From Verrucomicrobiota bacterium (GTDB lineage Bacteria > Verrucomicrobiota > Verrucomicrobiia > Chthoniobacterales > UBA10450), in contig QHNR01000111.1 of assembly GCA_003218475.1 (NCBI GenBank), positions 1-43,348 of the forward strand: DNA of 43,348 bases, given 5' to 3'. Numbering within the stretch: the first letter of the stretch is position 1; every line of letters begins with the position of its first letter. Shown here in pieces: positions 1 to 9,876 of the stretch. The position numbers and the translations under genes were made by a program. The notes beneath the pieces are model-generated. The model was not told the DNA's origin, did no database searches, and saw nothing but the letters and a program-made list of their open reading frames with translations.

Positions 1-837
1 CAGGCCGGACCAAACAATCAATTCACGCAGTTTTTGTCATTGGAACTTACGCCGTCGATTTTCGAGTGCGAGATCGCTCCGGCGCGCACATTTGTTTACT
101 ACGAGGACGTTGAGCCACTCATGGAGAAAAATTTGATCAAGGGCGGCAGCCTCGAAAATGCGATTGTCGTGCGCGGCGAGGCGGTTCTCAGCAAGGAACC
201 ATTGCGTTTTGCCGACGAATTCGTCCGGCACAAAATTCTCGACGTCATCGGCGATCTCGCGCTCGTCGGGCGCCGTATCCGAGGTCATGTAGTGACAGTA
301 AAGCCCGGCCATGCTGCGAATGCGGATCTAGCCCGGGCAATCGCTCGCGAGCAGACCCAGAGAAGCGCGATGAGCGCACCGCGCGCGATCCCAATAGGCG
401 ATTCCGGTCTGGACACTGGCGAGGTGATGAAGATCCTTCCGCACCGCTACCCTTTTTTGATGGTTGACCGGGTCATCGGCTTCGAGGGCGAAAACAAAAT
501 TACGGCCATAAAATCCATCACGATTAACGAGCCGTTTTTTCAGGGGCATTTCCCCGGTCATCCAGTCATGCCTGGAGTAATGCAAGTCGAAGCGATGGCG
601 CAGGTCGCCAGCATCCTGTTGTTTAAATTGACGAAGACTTCGAGTCGCGTCGGCTATTTCATGAGTGCGGACCAGGTGAAATTTCGCAAACCAGTCTTTC
701 CGGGCGATACGATTTTCATTCACGCGGAGCTGACGAGGGCGCGTGGCAATCGCATGGCGAAAACGAAGTGCTACTGCGTAGTAAACGACGCTGTCGTTTC
801 CGAAGGCGAACTGATGTTCACGTTCCTCGATAAATGA
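1..837 (+). CDS. lpxC/fabZ: Bifunctional LpxC/FabZ (UDP-3-O-acyl-GlcNAc deacetylase C-terminal part fused to 3-hydroxyacyl-ACP dehydratase); 5' end outside window
   Basis: Frame stays open to base 1; LpxC-like 'KGGSLENAIVV...RFADEFVRHKILDVIGDLALVG...GHAANADLARAI' followed by FabZ-like 'ILPHRYPFLMVDRV...NEPFFQGHFPGHPVMPGVMQVEAMAQ'. Confidence 0.93.
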   Translation, partial: QAGPNNQFTQFLSLELTPSIFECEIAPARTFVYYEDVEPLMEKNLIKGGSLENAIVVRGEAVLSKEPLRFADEFVRHKILDVIGDLALVGRRIRGHVVTVKPGHAANADLARAIAREQTQRSAMSAPRAIPIGDSGLDTGEVMKILPHRYPFLMVDRVIGFEGENKITAIKSITINEPFFQGHFPGHPVMPGVMQVEAMAQVASILLFKLTKTSSRVGYFMSADQVKFRKPVFPGDTIFIHAELTRARGNRMAKTKCYCVVNDAVVSEGELMFTFLDK

Positions 838-1613
838 GCGACGTGCAGATTCATCCGACGGCTATTATTGATCCGGGAGCAGAAATCGGTGCGGGGACTA
901 TCGTCGGACCGTATTCTGTGATCGGACCCGATGTAGTGCTCGGCCCAAATTGCTGGCTCCAACATCATGTCACGCTCTGCGGCCCGATGAAGGCTGGAGC
1001 GAAAAATAGATTTTACGCGTACTGCTCCATCGGCCAGCAAACACAGGATTTAAAATATCGCGGCGAACCGACCTATCTTGAAATCGGCGACGAAAACACG
1101 TTCCGCGAATTCGTGACGGCACACCGCAGCACCACGAGCGAAGGCAAAACGCGAATCGGCAATCACGGAAACTTTCTCGCTTACAGTCACATCGGACACG
1201 ATTGCACCGTGGGCGATCACGTCATTTTTTCCAACAACGGCACATTGGGCGGCCACGTGCAGGTAGGAGACCATGCGATGATGGGCGGCCTCACAGCGGT
1301 GCATCAATTTTGTCGAATTGGGCGGTTCGCGATCACCGGTGGCTGTTCGAAAATTGTGCAGGACGTTCCGCCGTTCATGATCGCCGATGGCAACCCGGCG
1401 GAAATTCGTGGGATCAATCTGGTCGGCTTGGAGCGCAAGAATTTCCCGCCCCAAAGCGTGAAACTGATCAAGGAAGCCTTTCGCGTGATTTTTCGCTCCA
1501 AATACAATAGGCGTCAGGCAATCGAAGCGATGCAAAAGGAATTGCCTCAGACGCAAGAAATCACCGAAATCATCACGTTCATCGAGCAAAGCGAGCGCGG
1601 GATTATTCGGTGA
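834..1613 (+). CDS. lpxA: Acyl-ACP--UDP-N-acetylglucosamine O-acyltransferase
   Basis: Left-handed beta-helix hexapeptide repeats, 'IHPTAIIDPGAEIGAGTIVGPYSVIG', 'GNHGNFLAYSHIGHDC'; ATGA overlap with lpxC/fabZ. Confidence 0.95.
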   Translation: MSDVQIHPTAIIDPGAEIGAGTIVGPYSVIGPDVVLGPNCWLQHHVTLCGPMKAGAKNRFYAYCSIGQQTQDLKYRGEPTYLEIGDENTFREFVTAHRSTTSEGKTRIGNHGNFLAYSHIGHDCTVGDHVIFSNNGTLGGHVQVGDHAMMGGLTAVHQFCRIGRFAITGGCSKIVQDVPPFMIADGNPAEIRGINLVGLERKNFPPQSVKLIKEAFRVIFRSKYNRRQAIEAMQKELPQTQEITEIITFIEQSERGIIR

Positions 1614-1711
1614 GATTGAACCACGGATGACGCGGATAACACGGGTCCGAACACAGATATCCTCCTTGTGCGGTACGCGGGCTTCTAAGCCTGCGTAGTT
1701 CGGTCCCGCGT

Positions 1712-2566
1712 TTAGAATCTGAGCTTCAGTCCGTCATAGGCGATACGCACACCATTCGGTAGTCGAGATTCAGCGGATTGTGGAAGGTCATGGCAGATGT
1801 GCGTGAAATAAGTCGCCTTGGGCTTTACGAGAGCAGCGACTTCCACTGCCTGGCCTACGCTCAGATGTGTCGGATGCGGCCTGTCCCGCAACGCATCGAT
1901 GATCAGAACTTTGACGCCAGAGATAAGATCGACAATCGCATCCGGCACCGCGCTGCAGTCGCTTAGGTAAGCGACAAGTTTTTGATTCGCGCGCGAGAAA
2001 AGATAACCATTCACGATCGAGTCGCCATGCGGCACCGGCAACGGAGTGATCAACGTCTCGCCAAGTTTGAACGGCCCATCAATGATGTGCGATTCGGGTT
2101 TGAGATAATATGAAACCGGATTGCTTGTCTTGAACGCAAACTGAAACACACGTTCCAAGTCACGCATCGTTTCGGCCGATGCATAGACCGGCATCGAACC
2201 GCGCGCGTGCGAAAAGCGCCGGAGATCGTCGAAACCCATGATGTGGTCGGTGTGCGAGTGTGTGAAAATCACCGCATCCACGTTGCGGATATTTTCGCGC
2301 AACGCCTGTGTTCTGAAATCCGTTCCGGTATCCACCACCCATGAACACTCCGGCGTTTCGATATAAATCGAGGAACGAAGCCGGTTGTCACGCGGGTCGG
2401 GCGAGCGACAGACGTTGCAATCGCAACCAATCATCGGCACACCCTGCGATGTGCCCGTCCCAAGGAATGTAACCGCAAGTTGAGAGTTGAAAGTTGATTG
2501 TTGAGAGTTTGAAATCTTCAGGAGTCGAACTGTTAACTCGCAACGAATAACTCTCAACCTCCCCAA
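1712..2566 (-). CDS. MBL-fold metal-dependent hydrolase (PhnP/RNase Z-like); true start probably downstream of the annotated ATG, near 'VTFLGTGTSQGVP'
   Basis: 'FLGTGTSQGVPMIGCDCNVCRS', 'FTHSHTDHIMGFDDLRRF' motifs; N-terminal ~30 aa lie in a low-complexity intergenic microrepeat. Confidence 0.85.
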   Translation of the reverse strand: MGRLRVIRCELTVRLLKISNSQQSTFNSQLAVTFLGTGTSQGVPMIGCDCNVCRSPDPRDNRLRSSIYIETPECSWVVDTGTDFRTQALRENIRNVDAVIFTHSHTDHIMGFDDLRRFSHARGSMPVYASAETMRDLERVFQFAFKTSNPVSYYLKPESHIIDGPFKLGETLITPLPVPHGDSIVNGYLFSRANQKLVAYLSDCSAVPDAIVDLISGVKVLIIDALRDRPHPTHLSVGQAVEVAALVKPKATYFTHICHDLPQSAESRLPNGVRIAYDGLKLRF

Positions 2567-4230
2567 TGCCCGCCATTCTCACTCTATTGCGGATCAAGAA
2601 TCTCGCGCTCGTGGAAGAACTTCAGTGGCAGATGGGGCCGGGGTTCATCGCTGTCACTGGTGAAACCGGCGCGGGGAAATCGATCATCATTGGGGCGCTG
2701 CAACTCTTGCTCGGCGAGCGCGCGGATAAATCGCTGATCCGCGCCGGGGCTGATCTCTGCACGGTTGAGGCGGTTTTTAGCGGAACCGATCTACAAAATC
2801 TCAACCCGCAACTTGTCGAAGCTGGAGTCGAGCCGTGCGAGAACGATCTCATCCTAAAGCGCACGCTCTCCTCAACCGGAACTAATCGGCAGTTCATTAA
2901 CGGCTCACCAACGACATTATCGATTCTGAAAAACCTGGGCGATGAACTCGTCGATCTTCACGGGTCGCACGATCACCAATCATTGCTCTCGCCGGAGACA
3001 CAATTGAGCTTGCTTGATTCGTTCGCGCACGCCGAAGAGCAACTCGATGGATATCGAAAGCATCATCGGCAGCTACAGACGCTACTGGCGGAGCATGCCG
3101 CGCTCGACACCGCGGAAACAGCACGCGAACAGGAGCTGGATCTGCTTCGTCATCAGATCACCGAAATCAAGTCAGCGAACCTGGTCGCAGACGAAGAACA
3201 GGAAATCGAGAAGCGGTATAAACTTACCAGCAACAGCAAACGGCTGATCGAGCTCGCCAGCGCAATCGTCAACAAACTTTCCGAAACCGATAATTCCGTC
3301 CTTTCGCAGCTCGCGGAAACTCAGCGGCTACTTCGCGAACTGGAAAGGATCGATGGCTCAATTGGGCAATTTTCATCGGCTCATGCCGCGAGTGTCGTTG
3401 AGCTTTCGGAAATCGCCCGCGCGCTTTCCGCGTATGCCGAAAAACTCGATCTCGACCCACAACAACTCGCTGCGCTCGAGCAACGCGTCTCGCTTTTTGA
3501 AACGTTGAAACGCAAATATGGCGGCTCAATCGCCGAAGTAATCGCGTTCGGCGAGCGCGCGACGGAACGGATGCGGAAAATTGAAGGACGAGATATGGAG
3601 TTGGAACGTCTGGCCAAAGAAATCGAGAATGTTCGCGCGCAAATGAATCGCGCCGGTGAAGCACTGCGCAAACTGCGAGTAAAAGCTGCTCCGAAACTTT
3701 CCGAAAACATCCGGCGCAACTTACGCGACCTCGGTTTCCGACAATCCGAATTCGAAGCAAAACTCAGCGCGCTCGAGGAGCCACGCCCGAATGGATTCGA
3801 CTCGGCGGAATTGCTCTTCTCGCCGAATCCAGGCGAGCCGCTGAGACCGCTTCGCGCCATCGCATCCAGCGGCGAAATCTCGCGGTTGATGCTGGCGATC
3901 AAATCAGCGCTGGCGGCACAAGACGCGATTCCCCTGCTCGTGTTCGATGAAATCGACACAAACGTTGGCGGCGAAATCGCGCACGCGGTGGGCGCGAAAA
4001 TGCGAACATTAGGACGCGATCATCAGGTGATTTGCATCACCCATTTGCCTCAAGTGGCTGCGACTGCCTCTTCACATTTCGTCGTGACGAAGGATGTCGC
4101 ACGCGGCCGCACGTTCTCTGATTTGCATGAAGTCACCGGCAAAGCGCGCCAGGAAGAAATCGCGCGGATGCTCGGCGGCAAAAGCGAATCGGCACTCAAG
4201 CTCGCAGCGAACCTCTTAAAACAAGAGTAA
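2566..4230 (+). CDS. recN: DNA repair protein RecN
   Basis: Walker A 'GETGAGKSIIIGALQLLLGERAD', coiled coil, C-terminal 'FDEIDTNVGGEIAHAVGAKMRTLGRDHQVICITHLPQVAA'. Confidence 0.95.
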   Translation: MPAILTLLRIKNLALVEELQWQMGPGFIAVTGETGAGKSIIIGALQLLLGERADKSLIRAGADLCTVEAVFSGTDLQNLNPQLVEAGVEPCENDLILKRTLSSTGTNRQFINGSPTTLSILKNLGDELVDLHGSHDHQSLLSPETQLSLLDSFAHAEEQLDGYRKHHRQLQTLLAEHAALDTAETAREQELDLLRHQITEIKSANLVADEEQEIEKRYKLTSNSKRLIELASAIVNKLSETDNSVLSQLAETQRLLRELERIDGSIGQFSSAHAASVVELSEIARALSAYAEKLDLDPQQLAALEQRVSLFETLKRKYGGSIAEVIAFGERATERMRKIEGRDMELERLAKEIENVRAQMNRAGEALRKLRVKAAPKLSENIRRNLRDLGFRQSEFEAKLSALEEPRPNGFDSAELLFSPNPGEPLRPLRAIASSGEISRLMLAIKSALAAQDAIPLLVFDEIDTNVGGEIAHAVGAKMRTLGRDHQVICITHLPQVAATASSHFVVTKDVARGRTFSDLHEVTGKARQEEIARMLGGKSESALKLAANLLKQE

Positions 4231-4311
4231 CCCGCGAATTACGCGAATAGACGCGAAGAAGAATTTCTTTTGAATCCATTCGCGTTCATCAGTGTGATTC
4301 GCGAGTACAAA

Positions 4312-4959
4312 TTATTTTGTCACCGCTCCGAGTGGCAGGACGACCTTGCCGAAAACTTCGTTGAGCACCTGCGCCAGCCCGGCGTAAATTGCCGAGAAAC
4401 CGCAGAAGATTCCCTCGTAGCCTGTCAAATGCTTGAAGTCCGGGCCTGCGCTTATGTAATCGCCTATGGCGAGAAGGAAAAAAAGAATGGTCAGCGAACC
4501 AAAAACGACCTGCCCGGCGACGTGCATTCGGAATGTGCCAATGAACATCACTGCAGTGAACAAGCCCCACATTGCAAGATATGCAGCCATTGCGGTGTCA
4601 TTGGAGGGTGTGGCCCATCCTAACTTCGCCAGGATAATCAACGTCACCAGAGAGAGCCAGAACAAGCCGTAGGAAAGAAACGCAGTTGTGGCAAAGGTAT
4701 TGCCTTTCCGCCATTCCATGATGCCGGCGACAATTTGCGCGGCCCCGCCATAACAAATTCCCATCGCCAGGATCATGCTGTTCAGTTCGTACAACCCCGC
4801 GTTATGGAGATTCAGCAATACAGTAGTCATGCCAAAGCCAAGCAGCCCAAGTGGCGCCGGATTGCCTGTTGTATCTCTAAGTTCGATAACAGATTCATTC
4901 ACGGCGCAGCCAGTCTGCCGAAAGAAAGATCCACAACGCAACAACAATATCGGAGGCAA
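4312..4959 (-). CDS. Acetate uptake transporter, GPR1/FUN34/YaaH (SatP) family
   Basis: '[23 protein letters not shown]' and '[40 protein letters not shown]' signature, ~6 TM segments. Confidence 0.9.
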   Translation of the reverse strand: MPPILLLRCGSFFRQTGCAVNESVIELRDTTGNPAPLGLLGFGMTTVLLNLHNAGLYELNSMILAMGICYGGAAQIVAGIMEWRKGNTFATTAFLSYGLFWLSLVTLIILAKLGWATPSNDTAMAAYLAMWGLFTAVMFIGTFRMHVAGQVVFGSLTILFFLLAIGDYISAGPDFKHLTGYEGIFCGFSAIYAGLAQVLNEVFGKVVLPLGAVTK

Positions 4960-5013
4960 ACGATTTAGCTTGTCGATGCGGCAGGGCTGAAATTATCGTG
5001 CGAGTTCTCCCAT

Positions 5014-6195
5014 ATGATTAGACGTGATTATCTCATCATTGGTGCCGGCATTGCCGGAGCAAGCGCATGCGAAGGAATTCGCAAATACGACAAACGCGGC
5101 TCCGTGACACTGGTTGGCGCTGAAGTTTTTCCCCCTTACAAGCGGTGGATACTTTCGAAGACCTTTTTGCGCGAAAAGGACCCTAATCTCAAGAAATTGC
5201 AGGAACCCGACGAGCGCTGGTTCGAAACGCACAAGATCGAGACCCGGTTCGCTACAGCCGTAACACAATTCAACATCGAGCGGCGTTTGGCCGTGCTTGC
5301 CAACGGGGAAACTATTGAATTCAACAAAGCATGCCTGGCGATGGGCAGCCGCCCGGTGCGACCACCCGTGGCCGGGGTTAATCTCGGCAACGTTATTTAC
5401 CTGCGAACGGTCCGCGACGCCCTCGCTTTGAAAGAGATGGCAAGCGTGGAGCGAGGCATCATGGTCGTGGGCGGCGGACTACTTGCATGCGAGGCGGCAG
5501 CGAGTCTGCGAATGATGAAACTGAAGATCGGTCTGATGCATCGTGATCCGTACTTGTTGAACCGCTATCTGGATCCTGAAACCGGAGCATGGCTGACTGA
5601 TCACTTTGCCAAACACAGCGTGGTTCTCTCGATGGGCGAAAGTCTCAACGGCTTCGAAGGCAAAACCGTTTTGCGCAATATCCAGACAAAAAGCGGCAAC
5701 CGCTTCCCAGTCGGTCTCGCTGTGGTTGCGTGCGGCGCAGAACCGAATCTTCACCTGGTCCGCAACACGCCACTATCGGGACCGCACGGCTCCCCTGTCA
5801 CTGAATATCTCGAGACAGAAGAAAAGGGAATTTACGCCGTTGGCGACCTGGCATTTTATCCGGACCGGATCATGGGTGGTGTGCGGCGTCAGACACACTG
5901 GGAAAACGCGCGCGAACAGGGCCTCGTTGCCGGCGCGAACATGACAGGTAAAAAGCGGATTCGCTATGAGCAGGTTCCCTGTTTTTGGACAGAGATGTTC
6001 GATTTGCGGATGGATTTTGTCGGCGATTTCAGTGTCTTGCCGACCCGTGTCGACCTTCAAGGCGCCTATGCAAAGAAAAAGTTTATCGCCCGCTATTATC
6101 AAGGAGACAAACTGCGGGCCATTCTGCTTTGCCAGCAAGCGCAACGTGACGTGGATTCTGCCAAGACGCAGTTGCGCCAAGCGCTGGGGAAATAA
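5014..6195 (+). CDS. NAD(P)/FAD-dependent oxidoreductase (ferredoxin/rubredoxin reductase-like)
   Basis: N-terminal 'DYLIIGAGIAGASACEGI', second Rossmann 'IMVVGGGLLACEAAASL', 'IYAVGDLAFYPD'. Confidence 0.88.
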   Translation: MIRRDYLIIGAGIAGASACEGIRKYDKRGSVTLVGAEVFPPYKRWILSKTFLREKDPNLKKLQEPDERWFETHKIETRFATAVTQFNIERRLAVLANGETIEFNKACLAMGSRPVRPPVAGVNLGNVIYLRTVRDALALKEMASVERGIMVVGGGLLACEAAASLRMMKLKIGLMHRDPYLLNRYLDPETGAWLTDHFAKHSVVLSMGESLNGFEGKTVLRNIQTKSGNRFPVGLAVVACGAEPNLHLVRNTPLSGPHGSPVTEYLETEEKGIYAVGDLAFYPDRIMGGVRRQTHWENAREQGLVAGANMTGKKRIRYEQVPCFWTEMFDLRMDFVGDFSVLPTRVDLQGAYAKKKFIARYYQGDKLRAILLCQQAQRDVDSAKTQLRQALGK

Positions 6196-6210
6196 AAGCG
6201 TTCCAACGGA

Positions 6211-6705
6211 TCAGTGCATATCAGCTGGGATTTCAAACCCCGAATTGCTCACACTTACGAGCTTCCAATCCCACGGCTTCCCCGAAAGACGATGCCACTC
6301 CAGCTCGAAGGGCGTGGGCAATTTGTTGACGCGTTCATCGAGCACTTCCATTACGCCATCGTCGCTGCTGTAGAGCGTGATCTTGCCAATCCACACTGCG
6401 CGCCGCGCGTCAACCTGCACGGCAGGATCAGATGCCATGATCCTGGAGCCACGTATCCATCGAAAGCCTTCTCGCATGCGTTCGAGGACGCGCATCCGAT
6501 CGTCGCCCCACTGATCGTGATAATCGTTTCCTACAAAATCGGCCACAGCCTCCCAGTTTCTGTGTTCGATCGCATGAAAGAAATTCTCGGTGTGCAACCG
6601 AACCTGATGCTCAGGTCGCCAGAGCCAGATCAGATATAGCCCAATGCAAAGGATCAAGACCAACCCGCCAAAGAATCCGCCACGGAACGTAATCGTCACA
6701 GGCAC
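6211..6705 (-). CDS. Hypothetical membrane-anchored protein (NTF2-like fold possible)
   Basis: Single N-terminal TM then 'HTENFFHAIEHRNWEAVADFVGNDYHDQWG'. Confidence 0.55.
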   Translation of the reverse strand: MPVTITFRGGFFGGLVLILCIGLYLIWLWRPEHQVRLHTENFFHAIEHRNWEAVADFVGNDYHDQWGDDRMRVLERMREGFRWIRGSRIMASDPAVQVDARRAVWIGKITLYSSDDGVMEVLDERVNKLPTPFELEWHRLSGKPWDWKLVSVSNSGFEIPADMH

Positions 6706-6750
6706 ACCCTTATTTTTCCCGAGAGCCCGGCCCGGTTAGCGGCTGAACGG

Positions 6751-7272
6751 CTACGGTTTCTTGAAGGATGGCTCGACCGGTTCCTTTACCGATTGGTCTC
6801 GCTCCCAGCCTTCATTCTCCAGCTTGATGTGCTCGATCGCGATCGCATTCGCATTGGCATCGAGATCGGGCAGGATTTCGTATTCTGAAACCCAGCAGCG
6901 ATAAATCTTATAGGCAAGGACCAGTTGTCCGGCCTCGTTATAGAGTTCCAGCACGATATCTTTACGGAAGTCTTTCAGAGAAACTTCTGCCCCAAAGCCG
7001 GCACCAAAGCTCCACACTTTGTTGGCCCAATTCTCGAATTCCGGATCGTGGGTGACACCACGCTCAAGGGTGATCGGCTCGAATTCGGTGACGCCGGGAG
7101 ATTTACGGCTCGTATTGGGATCACCGCCTTCGCGATGAAGAATGACTTCCGTGGTGCGTCGCAGCCCGCTTATTTTGCTAACGCCGGCAACGTAACGGCC
7201 ATCCCACTTGATGCGAAACTTAAAATTCTTGTAGGGATCAAAACGCTTCGGGTTAACCGTAAATTCAGCCAT
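6751..7272 (-). CDS. Phage tail tube-like protein (T4 gp19 / conserved phage tail region protein family)
   Basis: 'DPYKNFKFRIKWDGRYVAGVSKISGLRRTTEVILHREGG...ITLERGVTHDPEFENWANKVW...YKIYRCWVSEYEILPDLDANANAIAIEHIKLENEGWER'. Confidence 0.88.
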   Translation of the reverse strand: MAEFTVNPKRFDPYKNFKFRIKWDGRYVAGVSKISGLRRTTEVILHREGGDPNTSRKSPGVTEFEPITLERGVTHDPEFENWANKVWSFGAGFGAEVSLKDFRKDIVLELYNEAGQLVLAYKIYRCWVSEYEILPDLDANANAIAIEHIKLENEGWERDQSVKEPVEPSFKKP

Positions 7273-7366
7273 AATCAGTGGGTACTTGCGCGCTAATAAA
7301 CCGGCTCGTAAGCGGCGTGTTACGAAAATGAGCCGGATCTGTCAACTTTGCACAGGTGCCGATGGC

Positions 7367-8764
7367 TCAACTCGCGTCACGCGCGTACCAATCCACCTTG
7401 CGCGTCACGTACATGACGATTGCCAGCACGATGAACAGCGCGATTGCGCCCATGAGCAGCGCGTAATCCTGTTGTCGCAACGTAATGTAGAGAAATGTGT
7501 AAACGCCCGTGAGTCCAGCGCCGATCATTAACGTCCGCACACCGCCACCCAGGAAAAAGCGGCAATACCAAGTGATCAATGCCGTCGACGCGACTGCCGC
7601 GATCAGGTAAGCCCAACTGAATCCGATAAATTCCGAAATCGATAATAGCAGCAGGTAAAACAAACAAAGGGCGGCACCCACCATCAGATATTGAAATGGA
7701 TGAATCTTCTGTCGTGCAGTGACTTCAAACAGAAAGAACGTCGTGAAAACGAGCACAAGAAAGAGCACGCCGTATTTGATCGAGCGTTCAACGTACCGAT
7801 ACGCATCCAGGATCGACAGGAACTGCGCTCCGAAAAGTGAATTAGAAACGGCTTGCGTCGTGAATCGCTCGTTGCCAGTACGGCTTGTCCACGATTGCGG
7901 ATAATCGCGTCCATAATACGAAATCTTCCATTTCGCATCGAACCCATCTCGACGCAGTGATCGTTCGGCTGGAAGAAACGCGCCGCGAAAGCCCACATCG
8001 GGCGAGTTTGATCTCAACGTCGCTTCGTTTTGCACGCCGAATGGCGCAAAGAAAATCCCTTCGCTGCCATTAAAATCCAGCGGAATCGAAAACTGAATGT
8101 CGGCTGCAATTGGCTGATCGCTGCCGAGCGGTGCGGTTGCGCCTGTGGTGTAACCCGGAAGCTGCGAACCGGGTAGCATCGGGTGCTTGGTGCCGCCCCA
8201 ATCAAGCAGAATCGTCTCACGTGTCCCGCGTAAATCGTTTATCGCGATGGTGACAAACACATCTTTCCATTGCACGTCCTTCACATCGATCTTGAGCGGA
8301 CCGAAATCGGGCGGCACGAACTTCCCGGAAAGCGTCGTCTGCGCACGATAGACCACCGCATCGTAAATCCCACGATGCAACATTTGTGTTTCCACATTGC
8401 CCGAGACATTCAGGGTTTCAGGCAGAAAATACGCGTTTCCTGTGGCGGTCTCTTCCACTTCACGCCGCTCCATCTTTCCGTCTGGAGCTGGAACTTCTTT
8501 CACCGTTTTGAATTTGTATTGATACGGAATCCCGAGCACTGGCCCGATCACATTTTGTTCCTTCCCCCACGACAAGGTGATATCCGCCACCGCCTCATTG
8601 CGCCGTTGCAATCGCTCCCTTAGCACGCCGGTAATCATTGCCAGCGGAATCAGCAGTACCAACACGAGCGCGCCGACTCCAAGCAATTTGATGATGGTAC
8701 TGTGGCGCCGACCAAACGATGGTTGCGATTTCGGTAATGGTGGTGGGGCTTGGACTTCGGGCAT
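7367..8764 (-). CDS. creD: Cell envelope integrity inner membrane protein CreD
   Basis: N-terminal TM, 'LRERLQRRNEAVADITLSWGKEQNVIGPVLGIPYQ', C-terminal multi-TM block. Confidence 0.88.
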   Translation of the reverse strand: MPEVQAPPPLPKSQPSFGRRHSTIIKLLGVGALVLVLLIPLAMITGVLRERLQRRNEAVADITLSWGKEQNVIGPVLGIPYQYKFKTVKEVPAPDGKMERREVEETATGNAYFLPETLNVSGNVETQMLHRGIYDAVVYRAQTTLSGKFVPPDFGPLKIDVKDVQWKDVFVTIAINDLRGTRETILLDWGGTKHPMLPGSQLPGYTTGATAPLGSDQPIAADIQFSIPLDFNGSEGIFFAPFGVQNEATLRSNSPDVGFRGAFLPAERSLRRDGFDAKWKISYYGRDYPQSWTSRTGNERFTTQAVSNSLFGAQFLSILDAYRYVERSIKYGVLFLVLVFTTFFLFEVTARQKIHPFQYLMVGAALCLFYLLLLSISEFIGFSWAYLIAAVASTALITWYCRFFLGGGVRTLMIGAGLTGVYTFLYITLRQQDYALLMGAIALFIVLAIVMYVTRKVDWYARDAS

Positions 8765-8839
8765 CTCGCGATGTTGAACAAACCAAACGGATTACGCAAT
8801 AGCCTTAACATCAATTCTCTGCGGCTCCGCAAAGTCCGC

Positions 8840-8919
8840 TGTAGCCACGGCCCTGTGGGCCGTTGCCTATCCGTGTGAAGAGCACGCCGGGATGAACCGG
8901 CCACAGGCCGGTAGCTACA
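8840..8919. repeat. TGTAGCC...GGCTACA-type palindromic doublet (REP/REPIN-like)
   Basis: Two imperfect hairpins bounded by 'tgtagccacggcc' and 'ggccggtagctaca'. Confidence 0.6.
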
Positions 8920-8936
8920 ATATTTGCGAAATTGCT

Positions 8937-9686
8937 CTAGGCTCCGGTCTGGCGCCATTGCCGGCGAATTCGCACAGCCTCTCGCATGAAATTTGGGTTT
9001 CGAATTATTTTCGTAGGATTCTGCGGGGCTGATTCGCTTCGCTCGAACAGCGACAAGCAATCAATCAAGCGTCTGCCACGCCAGTTAACTAGTTCCTGAG
9101 TGATGCAATGCAGACCGTGCTGCGCGCACAAAGCGCGAAATAAATCAGCGCTCATGCTGGGGTTTCGATGGTGCGCCCAATCGAGAAGTTTCAGCTTGAT
9201 CAACGGTTTTGCTAATGCCTCCGGAAGCCGCTCGCGTGTCGTGTTAACGTATTCCCCGAAATTGGAATGATGAATGAAACCTTTCCCGCCTATTTTCAAC
9301 TTTGTTCCCAGTTCGCGCAGGTACGCTTCCACGATTTCCCGATCCGGATGCACGAAAGAATCGAAACTGAAAACGAAATCGACGGCGCCGTCGGGAATCA
9401 TCGACAACGAGCGGCCATCATTGAGATAGCAGCGCACATGGGAATCACTCGCGAAACGCCTGCGACATGCTTCGATGCATTCGCTTGAGCGATCAACGGC
9501 CCATAGCTGCTGACAATAATCTTTGAGATAATGCGTCCATCGCCCAAACCCCGGAGCAATTTCCAGAATCGTGCCGGTCGGCAGGAAATCGCGAATGCGC
9601 GGAAAAATTGTGCCGGTCCATTGCGCAGCGGAACTGCCCCAGGGCGCCGACCATTCCTCGCCCGCCTCTCTCCAATCGTACTTCAT
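8937..9686 (-). CDS. Class I SAM-dependent methyltransferase; start taken at the MKYDWREAG Met (9686), not the ORF-track Met at 9923
   Basis: 'ILEIAPGFGRWTHYLKDYCQQLWAVDRSSECIEACRRRF'; the upstream ORF extension reads through an HVERSE-type intergenic repeat and a tRNA fragment. Confidence 0.8.
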   Translation of the reverse strand: MKYDWREAGEEWSAPWGSSAAQWTGTIFPRIRDFLPTGTILEIAPGFGRWTHYLKDYCQQLWAVDRSSECIEACRRRFASDSHVRCYLNDGRSLSMIPDGAVDFVFSFDSFVHPDREIVEAYLRELGTKLKIGGKGFIHHSNFGEYVNTTRERLPEALAKPLIKLKLLDWAHHRNPSMSADLFRALCAQHGLHCITQELVNWRGRRLIDCLSLFERSESAPQNPTKIIRNPNFMREAVRIRRQWRQTGA

Positions 9687-9818
9687 TTTTTCGCGACGGG
9701 TCCAAACCATCTCATACGTGTCATTCTGAGCGAAGCGAAGAATCTCTGATCCTTTAGACCGAAACACCAGAGGCCTAGACAGAGATGTTTCGCTCCGCTC
9801 AACATGACAGTGGCAGCA

Positions 9819-9864
9819 TGGCTGGGGGCGGAATCGAACCGCCGACACGTGGATCTTCAGTCCA
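9819..9864 (-). repeat. Partial tRNA-Phe (3' 46 nt), putative att repeat
   Basis: 46 bp matching the 3' part of the tRNA-Phe at 29412-29484 with one mismatch; homology stops abruptly after 'cagtcca'. Confidence 0.85.
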
Positions 9865-9876
9865 TGTTTCTCACGA

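Noticed and set aside
3269-3959. Long antisense ORFs opposite recN and other GC-rich genes
   Set aside because: Compositional shadow ORFs with no recognisable domains, overlapping strongly supported genes.
9819-9864. Second tRNA-Phe gene
   Set aside because: Only the 3' 46 nt are present; the D-arm and acceptor 5' strand are missing, so it is an att-like fragment, not a tRNA gene.
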